A DNA stretch of 64,000 bases, from contig NZ_JAAVXB010000008.1 in assembly GCF_012241385.1 (NCBI RefSeq), positions 124,001 to 188,000 on the forward strand. The letters are read 5' to 3'. This DNA comes from Solimonas marina. Lineage in GTDB: Bacteria; Pseudomonadota; Gammaproteobacteria; Nevskiales; Nevskiaceae. Under the pieces are notes generated by a model. That model had not been told where the DNA came from, searched no databases, and saw only the letters and a program-made list of their open reading frames with translations. Positions 53,701-60,720 of this stretch are shown one piece after another. The number at the start of each line of letters is the position of its first letter. The first letter of the stretch is position 1. The position numbers and the translations under genes are program-made.

Positions 53701-54308
53701 CCGACGTAACGCTCCAGATAGACGCGCGCATCACCGAAGCCGGCGCCGGCGATCCGGCAGACGCTGTCGTAGCGTGCGCGCAGTTCGCTTTCGTCGCGGC
53801 ACAGCTGCATGCCGATGCCGCCACCGCCGGCGGTGCTTTTCAGCATCACCGGATAGCCGATGCGCGCCGCTTCGCGCAGCGCCGTGTCGACGTCGTCGAG
53901 CAGCTCGCTGCCGGGCAACAGCGGCACGCCGCAGCGCCGTGCGAGCGCGCGTGCTTCATGCTTGAGGCCGAAACGGCGCAGGTGCGTCGGCTGCGGACCG
54001 ATGAAGCGGATGCCGACCGCTTCCAGTCGCTCGGCGAACGCGGCGTTCTCGCTGAGAAAACCATAGCCGGGATGTACGGCCTGCGCGCCGCTGCGTTGGC
54101 AGGCGTCGACGATGCGCTCGATGTCGAGATAGCTGTCGCGCGGCGCCGGGCCGCCGATGTGCACGGCCTCGTCGGCCGCGCGCACCGGCGCCGTGTAGCG
54201 GTCGGCATCCGAATACACCGCGACCGTGCGGATGCCGAGCCGCTGTGCGCTGCGCTGCACACGGCCGGCGATCTCGCCGCGGTTGGCGATGAGGATGCGC
54301 TCGAACAC
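50775..54308 (-). CDS. Urea-carboxylase-type biotin enzyme, probably guanidine carboxylase
   Basis: 1177 residues in one chain: biotin carboxylase (about 1-450; [49 protein letters not shown]), KipA-like carboxyltransferase (about 465-780; [34 protein letters not shown]), KipI-like region (about 800-1000; [15 protein letters not shown]), and a biotinyl domain with ESMKMEM (Lys1141). This is the full urea carboxylase architecture. In operons under a guanidine-I riboswitch and with DUF1989 proteins such enzymes have been shown to prefer guanidine, giving carboxyguanidine. Both features are present here, so guanidine is the likely substrate, though urea carboxylation is not excluded. Confidence 0.9.
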   Translation of the reverse strand: [1177 protein letters not shown]

Positions 54309-54312
54309 CGTG

Positions 54313-54951
54313 TCAGTCCTCCCAGATCAGTACGCGCACCGGCGTCGGGTTGAAGCCGTTGCAGGGGTTGTTGATCTGCGGACAGTTCGAGATCACGCAC
54401 AGCACATCCATGTCGGCGCGGATCTCGACGTAGTCGCCGGGTGCGGAGACGCCGTCGACGATCGCCAGCCGGCCATCGGATTCGACCGGTACGTTCATGA
54501 AGAAGTTGATGTTGCCGACGATGTCGCGCTTGTCCATGCCGTACTTGGCGACTTCGACGAGGAAGTTCTCGCGGCAGGCGTGCATGTAGCGCGTGTGGTG
54601 ACCGAAGCGCACCGTGTTGGCCTCGCACGAGCAGGCGCCGGCCGATGTGTCGTGCGCGCCGCAGCTGTCGGCGATGACGGTGGCGAGCACGCGATCCTCA
54701 TTCGACATGATGCGCGTGCCGGTCGTTACGTAGGCGGCATTCTGCGCGCGCAGTGTGTTCTGCGCGCTGTAGCGTTCGCTGTGATCGGCGGCGCTGTAGA
54801 ACAGCGTGTCGACGGCCTGCTGACCTTCGAGGTCGACGATGCGCAGCACTTCGCCGCGATGGATCAGTTGCGACCAGGGGCGCGTTGGCGCAATGGTGTG
54901 GTCGTAGCGAGCGCGGGCCGGGTCACGGGAAGAAAGGGTGATGTTGCTCAT
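54313..54951 (-). CDS. DUF1989 protein, urea-amidolyase-associated type 2 (carboxyguanidine deiminase subunit)
   Basis: 212 residues from the ATG at 54951, with GAGGA upstream. DUF1989 marks: SQLIHRGEVLRIVDLEGQQA, FYSAADHSERYSAQNT, SCGAHDTSAGACSC, NINFFMNVPVESDG and the C-terminal NCPQINNPCNGFNPTPVRVL. It is paralogous to the next upstream protein. In guanidine operons the two DUF1989 proteins form a heteromeric carboxyguanidine deiminase (CgdAB) that yields allophanate and ammonia. Which of the two corresponds to CgdA or CgdB I leave open. Four bases separate it from the carboxylase gene. Confidence 0.88.
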   Translation of the reverse strand: MSNITLSSRDPARARYDHTIAPTRPWSQLIHRGEVLRIVDLEGQQAVDTLFYSAADHSERYSAQNTLRAQNAAYVTTGTRIMSNEDRVLATVIADSCGAHDTSAGACSCEANTVRFGHHTRYMHACRENFLVEVAKYGMDKRDIVGNINFFMNVPVESDGRLAIVDGVSAPGDYVEIRADMDVLCVISNCPQINNPCNGFNPTPVRVLIWED

Positions 54952-54961
54952 GTCCAGATCC

Positions 54962-55792
54962 TCAGGCGGCCGGCGATTCGCCGAAGTAGCGGGCGTTGTT
55001 GTCGAAGCCGCGGCGCGCTTCGGCGGTGGCGTTGCGGCAAAGATCGTCGGCACCGGCTTCGGCGGTGCGGTGGACGATCAGCTCGATGGCGTGCGCCGGC
55101 GTCGTGCTCGGCGCCAGCGGATGCGGACAATTGGAGATCGCGACGATCAAGTTCATCTCGGCGCGCAGATCGACGAAGTCGCCGGGCTGCAGCTGCCCGT
55201 CGCGCCACACGAAGCGACCGTCGGTGTCGGTCGCGACCGGTGCAAAGAACGTCATGCACGGCGCGATGTCGCGTCGCGACAGGCCGTGCTTGCCGGCCGC
55301 GAGGACGAAGTTCTCCTGGGTATTGCGGCGATGGCGGGCCGTGCCGTGCTTTTCGGCATTGCTGGCGGCGGTGCTGCCGCCAAGCAGTGCGTCGTGCGCC
55401 GCGCAACTGTCCTCGGTGATCGATGCGAGCACGCGGCCCATGTCGGAGAACAGCACGCGGCCTTTGCCGAGCGCCGCGGTCCACTGCACCTTGACGGTGT
55501 CGCCGGCGTTGTAGCGCTCACTGTGGTCGTCGGCGTTCCAGGCAAAGAACGACACGCCCGGCGTTGCCGCGCTGTTGAGCAGACGCAGCGTCTCGCCGCG
55601 GGCGATGTGGCCGGTCCAGTACCAGCCGCTCGGTATGGTGTCGCGCAGGCGCACGTCGACGCCGGCGATCGGCGCAGCGTCGCGCGCCGTCGGCGGCGGC
55701 AGCGGCAGATCCTTGCCCTGGCCGGTGGCTTTCAGTTCTTCGTAGCGGCGTCGATTGGCCGCGATCGTCGCAGCCGTTTCGGACTCATTCAT
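54962..55792 (-). CDS. DUF1989 protein, urea-amidolyase-associated type 1 (carboxyguanidine deiminase subunit)
   Basis: 276 residues from the ATG at 55792, nine bases after AAGGAG; a GTG nine bases earlier is less likely. An N-terminal extension (about 1-50) precedes the DUF1989 core: IARGETLRLLNSAATPGVSF, AWNADDHSERYNAGDT, SCAAHDALLGGST, and ISNCPHPLAPSTTPAHAIEL at the C-terminus. The His/Cys-rich pattern fits a metal-dependent fold. It is the first gene of the riboswitch-controlled operon and pairs with the smaller DUF1989 protein ten bases downstream. Confidence 0.88.
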   Translation of the reverse strand: MNESETAATIAANRRRYEELKATGQGKDLPLPPPTARDAAPIAGVDVRLRDTIPSGWYWTGHIARGETLRLLNSAATPGVSFFAWNADDHSERYNAGDTVKVQWTAALGKGRVLFSDMGRVLASITEDSCAAHDALLGGSTAASNAEKHGTARHRRNTQENFVLAAGKHGLSRRDIAPCMTFFAPVATDTDGRFVWRDGQLQPGDFVDLRAEMNLIVAISNCPHPLAPSTTPAHAIELIVHRTAEAGADDLCRNATAEARRGFDNNARYFGESPAA

Positions 55793-55821
55793 GGAGGTCA
55801 CTCCTTAACGCTTGATCGGAT

Positions 55822-55837
55822 GCCGGGTCGTCCCGGC
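55822..55837 (-). repeat. 16-base hairpin repeat, copy 1
   Basis: On the minus strand GCCGGG-ACGA-CCCGGC, a 6-bp stem with a four-base loop. It is identical to the copy at 55858-55873 and lies 30-45 bases before the DUF1989 start. It could mask or stabilise the translation start of the operon; no family match known to me. Confidence 0.6.
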
Positions 55838-55841
55838 GAGT

Positions 55842-55979
55842 TCAGGCCGATGTGGCGGCCGGGTCGTCCCGGCTGCCGGCAATGGGTGAGGGCGATCGAT
55901 GCGGCCCGCTCATGCCGCGCACGACAACGCGTCCGCTGCTGGACGGACGGGTGCATGTGGGCGATGGGGTGGGCGTCAT
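55842..55979 (-). CDS. Possible 45-residue leader ORF
   Basis: An ATG at 55979 with GAGGA seven bases upstream opens a 45-codon frame rich in Ser, Pro, Arg and Thr (start MTPTPSPTCTRP). It lies between the riboswitch and the first operon gene. Its composition could be chance in GC-rich DNA, and I recognise no domain. If translated, ribosomes would cross one of the two hairpin repeats. Confidence 0.25.
   Translation of the reverse strand: MTPTPSPTCTRPSSSGRVVVRGMSGPHRSPSPIAGSRDDPAATSA
55858..55873 (-). repeat. 16-base hairpin repeat, copy 2
   Basis: Exact second copy of the GCCGGGACGACCCGGC stem-loop, 36 bases from the first. It lies within the short open frame at 55842-55979. Confidence 0.6.
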
Positions 55980-56014
55980 GGTCGATCCTCGGCTGTGGTG
56001 AACATCGTTCAGCA

Positions 56015-56060
56015 AGGATCTGGGGATCGCCGGCGCACGCTCGAACGAAGACCAGATCCT
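56015..56060 (-). promoter_or_regulatory. Candidate expression-platform stem downstream of the riboswitch
   Basis: AGGATCTGG (minus strand, 56060-56052) pairs with CCAGATCCT (56023-56015), a 9-bp stem with a 28-base loop, just after the aptamer. No T-run follows, so it is not a normal intrinsic terminator. Confidence 0.3.
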
Positions 56061-56065
56061 GGCCG

Positions 56066-56165
56066 TCGAGGTCTCCCGGGTTTTTATCCCGCCGTGCACC
56101 GGGCGTCTCACCCGGCGGCAGCTCTCGGACCTGTCGCGCTCGAAAGCGCCGGAACCCTAGCCGCC
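56066..56165 (-). ncRNA. Guanidine-I riboswitch (ykkC/yxkD class 1)
   Basis: Read on the minus strand, the conserved aptamer pieces appear in order: CTAGGGTTCCGGC, a short hairpin (GCGCTTTCGAGCGC), AGGTCCGAGAGCTGCCG, a second hairpin (GGGTGAGACGCCC), and GCACGGCGGGATAAAAACCC followed by GGGAGAC. These are the near-invariant segments of the guanidine-I class, including CCGAGAG and ACGGCGGGATAAAA. It lies about 270 bases before the first DUF1989 gene and should switch the operon on when guanidine binds. Confidence 0.95.
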
Positions 56166-56210
56166 AACTCATTCAGTTGTGACGCAATACTTACGCCAAT
56201 TCGAACAAAT

Positions 56211-56221
56211 GTCCAGTGGAC
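56211..56221. promoter_or_regulatory. Short palindrome near the divergent promoters
   Basis: GTCCAGTGGAC, a perfect 11-base palindrome about 50 bases upstream of the riboswitch, in AT-rich DNA that must hold the minus-strand promoter. Role unknown. Confidence 0.3.
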
Positions 56222-56309
56222 GGATTTTTGCAATATCAAAACAACACCGATGTCGTCGCTTTCGGGATATCGCCGTGCTTGCACGCCGAAGATGGTGGTT
56301 ATACGATAT

Positions 56310-56321
56310 GAACATATGTTC
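56310..56321. promoter_or_regulatory. Palindrome GAACATATGTTC upstream of the amine cluster
   Basis: A perfect 12-base palindrome 75 bases before the aldehyde dehydrogenase start, in an AT-rich stretch of the 603-base gap that also carries the riboswitch. Likely operator for the plus-strand cluster; no regulator gene lies next to it in the window. Confidence 0.45.
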
Positions 56322-56395
56322 GCAATAAAAACATTTTTTCGTGACCGGCGCCGGATGGCGGCGCGCCGGCCGCGACTGGGCCTGGAGCTGAAACG

Positions 56396-57796
56396 ATGCA
56401 GATGCTGATCAACGGAAAAGGCGTGTCGGGGACGCGCAGCTTCGCGGTCGAGAACCCGGCGACGAACGCTGTCGTCACAGAGGTGCCGGATTGCTCGGCG
56501 GCCGAACTCGACGCTGCGGTCGGCGCCGCGCAGCAGGCGTTCCCGATTTGGAGCGCGACACCGCACGCCGAGCGCCAGCAGCTGCTGCTCGACTGTGCCG
56601 ACATTCTGGTCGCCAACCTTGATGAACTGGCGGCGTTGCTGGTGAGCGAGCAGGGCAAGCCGCTGGCCAAGGCCAAGCGCGAGCTGATGGGTTCGGCGGC
56701 GTGGCTGCGCTATACCGCGACGCTGGAGCTGCCGGTCGAGACGATTCGCGACGACGAGATGGTGCGCGTCGAACTGCATCACAAGCCGCTCGGCGTGGTC
56801 GGTGCCATCGTGCCGTGGAACTATCCGGTGATCTCGGCAGTGGGCAAGTTCGCGCCGGCGATGCTGGCCGGCAACACCGTGGTGCTGAAGCCGTCGCCGT
56901 TCACGCCGCTGGCGACGCTGCGTCTGGGCGAGCTGCTGGCCGAGCGCATTCCGGCCGGCGTGCTGAACATCGTCAGCGGTGGCGACGAACTCGGGCGCCT
57001 GATCACGGCGCATCCGGCCATTCGCAAGCTGTCACTGACCGGTTCGGTGGCCGCCGGCCGTTCGGTGGCCGCCGCCGCCGCGCAGGATCTCAAGCGCATC
57101 ACGCTCGAACTGGGCGGCAACGATGCGGCGATCGTGCTCGACGACGTCGACGTCAAGACCGTCGCGCAGAGGATCTTTACCGCAGCGTTCGAGAACACCG
57201 GGCAGGTCTGCACGGCGATCAAGCGCGTTTACGTGCACGACAGCATTCATGACGCATTCGTCGATGAACTGGTGGCGCTGGCCGGCGCCGCGCGGCTCGG
57301 CGACGGCATGGCCGACGACACCGAATACGGGCCGATCAACAACCGTCCGCAATACGAGCGCGTGCTGGAGCTGATCGAAAGCGCGAAGGCCGATGGCGGC
57401 ACGATCCGCTGCGGCGGCGAGCGCGTCGACGGACCGGGTTACTTCATCACGCCGGCGATCGTCACCGGGCTGTCGGATGCGGCGCGCCTGGTCGTCGAGG
57501 AACAGTTCGGTCCGGTGTTGCCGGTGTTGCGCTACAGCGACGTCGACGACGCGATCGCGCGTGCCAACGACAGCCTGCTCGGGCTTGGCGGTTCGGCGTG
57601 GAGCGCCGACGCCGCGCGTGCGGCGGCCGTTGCCGACCGCCTGGTCTGCGGCATGTCGTGGGTCAACGCGCATCTCATGATCGTGCCGCAGGCGCCGATC
57701 AGCGGCCAGAAGCTGTCCGGCATCGGCGCCGAAAACGGCGTCGCCGGTCTGCACGCGTTCACGCGCCTGCAGACGCGCATCACGCCGAAGGGCTGA
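56396..57796 (+). CDS. NAD(P)-dependent aldehyde dehydrogenase
   Basis: 466 residues; GGAG seven bases before the ATG. Family motifs: VPWNYPVISAVGKFAPAMLA (about 140), NTVVLKPSPFTPL, LELGGND with the general base Glu238, NTGQVCTA with the nucleophile Cys272, and EEQFGPVLPVL near 370. It is a complete class 3 ALDH-fold enzyme oxidising an aldehyde to a carboxylate. As first gene of the plus-strand cluster, followed two bases later by a tautomerase and further on by an FAD oxidase, it could oxidise the aldehyde produced by amine oxidation, like PuuC. Confidence 0.92.
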   Translation: MQMLINGKGVSGTRSFAVENPATNAVVTEVPDCSAAELDAAVGAAQQAFPIWSATPHAERQQLLLDCADILVANLDELAALLVSEQGKPLAKAKRELMGSAAWLRYTATLELPVETIRDDEMVRVELHHKPLGVVGAIVPWNYPVISAVGKFAPAMLAGNTVVLKPSPFTPLATLRLGELLAERIPAGVLNIVSGGDELGRLITAHPAIRKLSLTGSVAAGRSVAAAAAQDLKRITLELGGNDAAIVLDDVDVKTVAQRIFTAAFENTGQVCTAIKRVYVHDSIHDAFVDELVALAGAARLGDGMADDTEYGPINNRPQYERVLELIESAKADGGTIRCGGERVDGPGYFITPAIVTGLSDAARLVVEEQFGPVLPVLRYSDVDDAIARANDSLLGLGGSAWSADAARAAAVADRLVCGMSWVNAHLMIVPQAPISGQKLSGIGAENGVAGLHAFTRLQTRITPKG

Positions 57797-57798
57797 GC

Positions 57799-58140
57799 GT
57801 GCCGCATTTGATCGTCGAATACTCGGCCGGCCTCGACGCGCAGCTGGCGATCGAGCGCGTGCTCGATGCGCTCGGCGAGGCCGCGGCCGAATCCGGCGTG
57901 ATGCAGCGCCGCGACATCAAGCTGCGTGCCATCCCGTATTCCCATTTCCGCCTGCTCGACGGCGGCGACGCGTTCGTGCACGTCACGGCGCGCCTGCTGT
58001 CGGGGCGCAGCGATGCGCAGAAGCTGCAGCTCTCGAGCCGCTTGCGCGAGTGTCTGGCGTCGATGCTGACGCACGTCCACAGCATCAGTGTCGAGATCGT
58101 CGACATGCATGCGCCGTCCTATCTCAAGAGGTTGTTGTGA
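57799..58140 (+). CDS. 5-carboxymethyl-2-hydroxymuconate isomerase-like tautomerase (CHMI)
   Basis: 113 residues from GTG 57799, so that Pro is residue 2 and becomes the N-terminal catalytic proline after Met removal, as in the 4-oxalocrotonate tautomerase superfamily. PHLIVEYSAGL, RRDIKLRAIPYSHFRLLDGG, FVHVTARLLSGRS and SISVEIVDMH match HpaF/CHMI. The known enzyme isomerises 5-carboxymethyl-2-hydroxymuconate in homoprotocatechuate meta-cleavage, but no other hpa gene is here, so it probably acts on another enol or dienol intermediate of this cluster. Confidence 0.85.
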   Translation: MPHLIVEYSAGLDAQLAIERVLDALGEAAAESGVMQRRDIKLRAIPYSHFRLLDGGDAFVHVTARLLSGRSDAQKLQLSSRLRECLASMLTHVHSISVEIVDMHAPSYLKRLL

Positions 58141-59195
58141 ACCTTCCCATGGATCTGAACAAAACGGTCGAGGCCTGTGCCGCCTTCAACAATTTCCCCC
58201 GTGTGCGCCTGGCGACACTGCCGACGCCGCTGGAGGAGGCGGTGCATCTCAGCGCCGCGCTGAAGGGGCCGCGCATCTTCTTCAAGCGCGACGACCTGAC
58301 CGGCGCCGGCCTCGGCGGCAACAAGGTCCGCAAGCTCGAATTCGTGCTCGCGCGCGCGCTCGAAAGCGGCGCCGACACGGTGGTCGTCGTCGGCGGCTTC
58401 CAGTCGAACCTGGCGCGCATCGCCTCGGCGATGGGCGCGCGGCTTGGCCTGCAGGTCGAGCTGGTGCTCGGCGGCCTGCCCGACGAGCCGCGGCCGATGA
58501 CCGGCAACCTGCTGCTCGACCGCCTGTTCGGCGCCAAGGTGACGATGGTCGACACTGAGATCCGCTGGGAATTCGGCGACGCCGTGCAGGTGGTGGTCGA
58601 GCGTCTGCAGCGTGAAGGGCGTAAGCCGTTCGTGGTGCCGCTCGGTGGCGCCGGCCCCGAAGGCATGGCCGGCTACGTCAACGCCACGCAGGAAATGCTC
58701 GAGCAGTTCGAGGCGATCGGCATCGAGCCCGACTATCTGGCGGTGCCGATCGGCTCCGGTGGGACCTATTCGGGGCTGATGCTCGGCGCACTCCATTTCG
58801 ATGCGCCGTACCGCGTGCTGGGCATCAGCGTCAGCCGTACGCGCGACTATCTGCTCGAGCGCGTGCCGGCCGAGGCGGCGTCGGCCGCCGTGCAGCTGGG
58901 CCTCGACGCGGTGCCGGGCGCCGATGATCTGCTGATTCACGACGACTACGTCGGCACCGGCTACGGCGAGTCGACGGCGGGCGCGATGGAGGCGATCCGC
59001 CTGGTCGCCGAGACCGAGGGCATCCTCCTCGATCCGGTCTATTCAGCCAAATGCATGCACGGCGTGATCGAACTGATCCGCCGCGGCGAGATCGGTGCCG
59101 ATCAGACCCTGGTGTTTCTGCACACCGGCGGCTGGCCCGCGCTGTTCGCGTACGCGCCGGAATCATTCGGCGTCAGCGACGGTCCGAAAGCCTGA
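58137..59195 (+). CDS. PLP-dependent ACC-deaminase/D-cysteine-desulfhydrase family protein
   Basis: 352 residues from GTG 58137, overlapping the previous stop (GTGA); ATG 58149 is the alternative. It has fold-type-II PLP features: FFKRDDLTGAGLGGNKVRKL with the Schiff-base Lys63, VVVGGFQSNLARIASAMGA, the phosphate-binding IGSGGTYSG, and LDPVYSAKCMHGVI. The family contains 1-aminocyclopropane-1-carboxylate deaminase, D-cysteine desulfhydrase and L-cysteate sulfo-lyase. It eliminates or deaminates a small amino acid; the substrate is not fixed by sequence. Confidence 0.85.
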   Translation: MNLPMDLNKTVEACAAFNNFPRVRLATLPTPLEEAVHLSAALKGPRIFFKRDDLTGAGLGGNKVRKLEFVLARALESGADTVVVVGGFQSNLARIASAMGARLGLQVELVLGGLPDEPRPMTGNLLLDRLFGAKVTMVDTEIRWEFGDAVQVVVERLQREGRKPFVVPLGGAGPEGMAGYVNATQEMLEQFEAIGIEPDYLAVPIGSGGTYSGLMLGALHFDAPYRVLGISVSRTRDYLLERVPAEAASAAVQLGLDAVPGADDLLIHDDYVGTGYGESTAGAMEAIRLVAETEGILLDPVYSAKCMHGVIELIRRGEIGADQTLVFLHTGGWPALFAYAPESFGVSDGPKA

Positions 59196-59268
59196 TGCCG
59201 TCGGCAACCTTTTTTGAAACCCATCAAGGCCGCGCGCAGAGCAGGCGCGACAGGCAGGAGATAGTGAG

Positions 59269-60657
59269 ATGAACGCACACGAACCGAAGCCGCGCCCCGA
59301 GCTGGAGCAACAGGCTCTCGAGCACATCTGGTTCCACGCCACGCCGCCTGCCGCGCTGCGCCAGAGCGGCGGCATGCTCGTTTTCGAGAAGGGAGAGGGC
59401 TGTTACCTCACCGACCATCATGGCGACACCTATCTCGACGCGCTGTCGGGTGGTGCGTTCGTCACCAACATCGGTCACGGCCGTTCGGAAGTGGCGCAGG
59501 CATACGCCGAACAGGCCGCCAAGCTGGCCTACGTGACGCCCTACAACTTCGTCGCGCAGCCCACGGTCGAGCTGGCGCAGAAGATCGGCGAACTGGCCCC
59601 AGGCGACCTCAATCGCGTGTTCTTCGGCTCCGGCGGCACCGACGCGGTGGAAGTGGCGCTGAAGATCGCCAAGCAATATCACTGGCTCGGCGGCGACCAG
59701 AAGCGCACCAAGGTGATCAGCCGTCGCGGCTCCTATCACGGCTCCTCGTTCTATGCGATGAGCGTCACCGGTGCCAGCCACGAGTTCAACAGCAAGATGT
59801 TCGCCCCGCTGGTGCCAGGTTGCCTGCAGGTGCCGAGCACCAACTACTACCGCTGCGAGTTCGACATGAGCGAGGAGCAGTACGGCAAGTTCTGCGCGGA
59901 CATGGTCGAACACACGATCGTGCACGAAGGGCCTGAAACCGTCGCTGCGATCATTGCTGAGCCGATCCCGTCCGCCGCCTCGATCTATCTGCCGCCGGAC
60001 GGCTACCTGAAACGCCTGCGCGAGATCGCCGACAAGTATGGCGTGCTGTTGATCATCGACGAGGTCATCAACGGCTTCGGCCGCACCGGCAAGATGTTCG
60101 CCTGCGAGCACTGGGGCGTGCAGGGCGACATTATGACCATGGCCAAGGGCCTGACCAGCGGCTACGCGCCGATGGGCGCGACCGTCGTCTCCGACAGGGT
60201 GACCGCGCGCTTCGATTCCGCCAAGGGCCGCGAGTCCGGCCTCAACCACGTGATCAGCTTCGGCGGCCACGCCGCATCCGCGGCGGCGGCATTGAAGAAC
60301 ATCGAGATCATGCAGACCGAAAGCATGGTCGAGAACTCCGCGAAGATGGGCGCGCTGCTGCTGGAAGGCCTCAATGATCTGCGCAAGTACCCGATCGTCG
60401 GCGATGTACGCGGCAAGGGCCTGCTCGCCGCGGTGGAATTGGTGCGTGACGCCAAGACCAAGACCTTCTTCTCCCCGGCCGACGGCGTATCGCCCAAGGT
60501 CACGTCGAAGCTGCAGTCGCTCGGCGTGCTTGCCCGTACCTTTCAGGTGGTCGAGTTCGGTCCGCCGTTGTGCGCCGGCCCCACGGAAATCCAGAAGATC
60601 GTCGAGGCGATGGAGCAGACCATCGTCTGGCTGATGAAGGAAATGAATCTCGGCTGA
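59269..60657 (+). CDS. Class III (omega-type) aminotransferase
   Basis: 462 residues. HIWFHATPPAALRQSGGMLV at the N-terminus, GSGGTDAVEVALKIAKQYHW (near 125), RRGSYHGSSF, LLIIDEVINGFGRTG (near 262) and MTMAKGLTSGYAPMGA with the PLP Lys293 show a complete class III enzyme. Such enzymes move amino groups from omega-amino acids, diamines or amines to pyruvate or 2-oxoglutarate. It parallels PuuE of the gamma-glutamylated putrescine route. It begins 73 bases after the PLP deaminase gene, with AGGAG upstream. Confidence 0.92.
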   Translation: MNAHEPKPRPELEQQALEHIWFHATPPAALRQSGGMLVFEKGEGCYLTDHHGDTYLDALSGGAFVTNIGHGRSEVAQAYAEQAAKLAYVTPYNFVAQPTVELAQKIGELAPGDLNRVFFGSGGTDAVEVALKIAKQYHWLGGDQKRTKVISRRGSYHGSSFYAMSVTGASHEFNSKMFAPLVPGCLQVPSTNYYRCEFDMSEEQYGKFCADMVEHTIVHEGPETVAAIIAEPIPSAASIYLPPDGYLKRLREIADKYGVLLIIDEVINGFGRTGKMFACEHWGVQGDIMTMAKGLTSGYAPMGATVVSDRVTARFDSAKGRESGLNHVISFGGHAASAAAALKNIEIMQTESMVENSAKMGALLLEGLNDLRKYPIVGDVRGKGLLAAVELVRDAKTKTFFSPADGVSPKVTSKLQSLGVLARTFQVVEFGPPLCAGPTEIQKIVEAMEQTIVWLMKEMNLG

Positions 60658-60720
60658 TAGCCCGGCGGCCATCGGCGCCGTTTCGCCGTCCAGCGAATAC
60701 GCGCTTTATCGGAAATAAAA

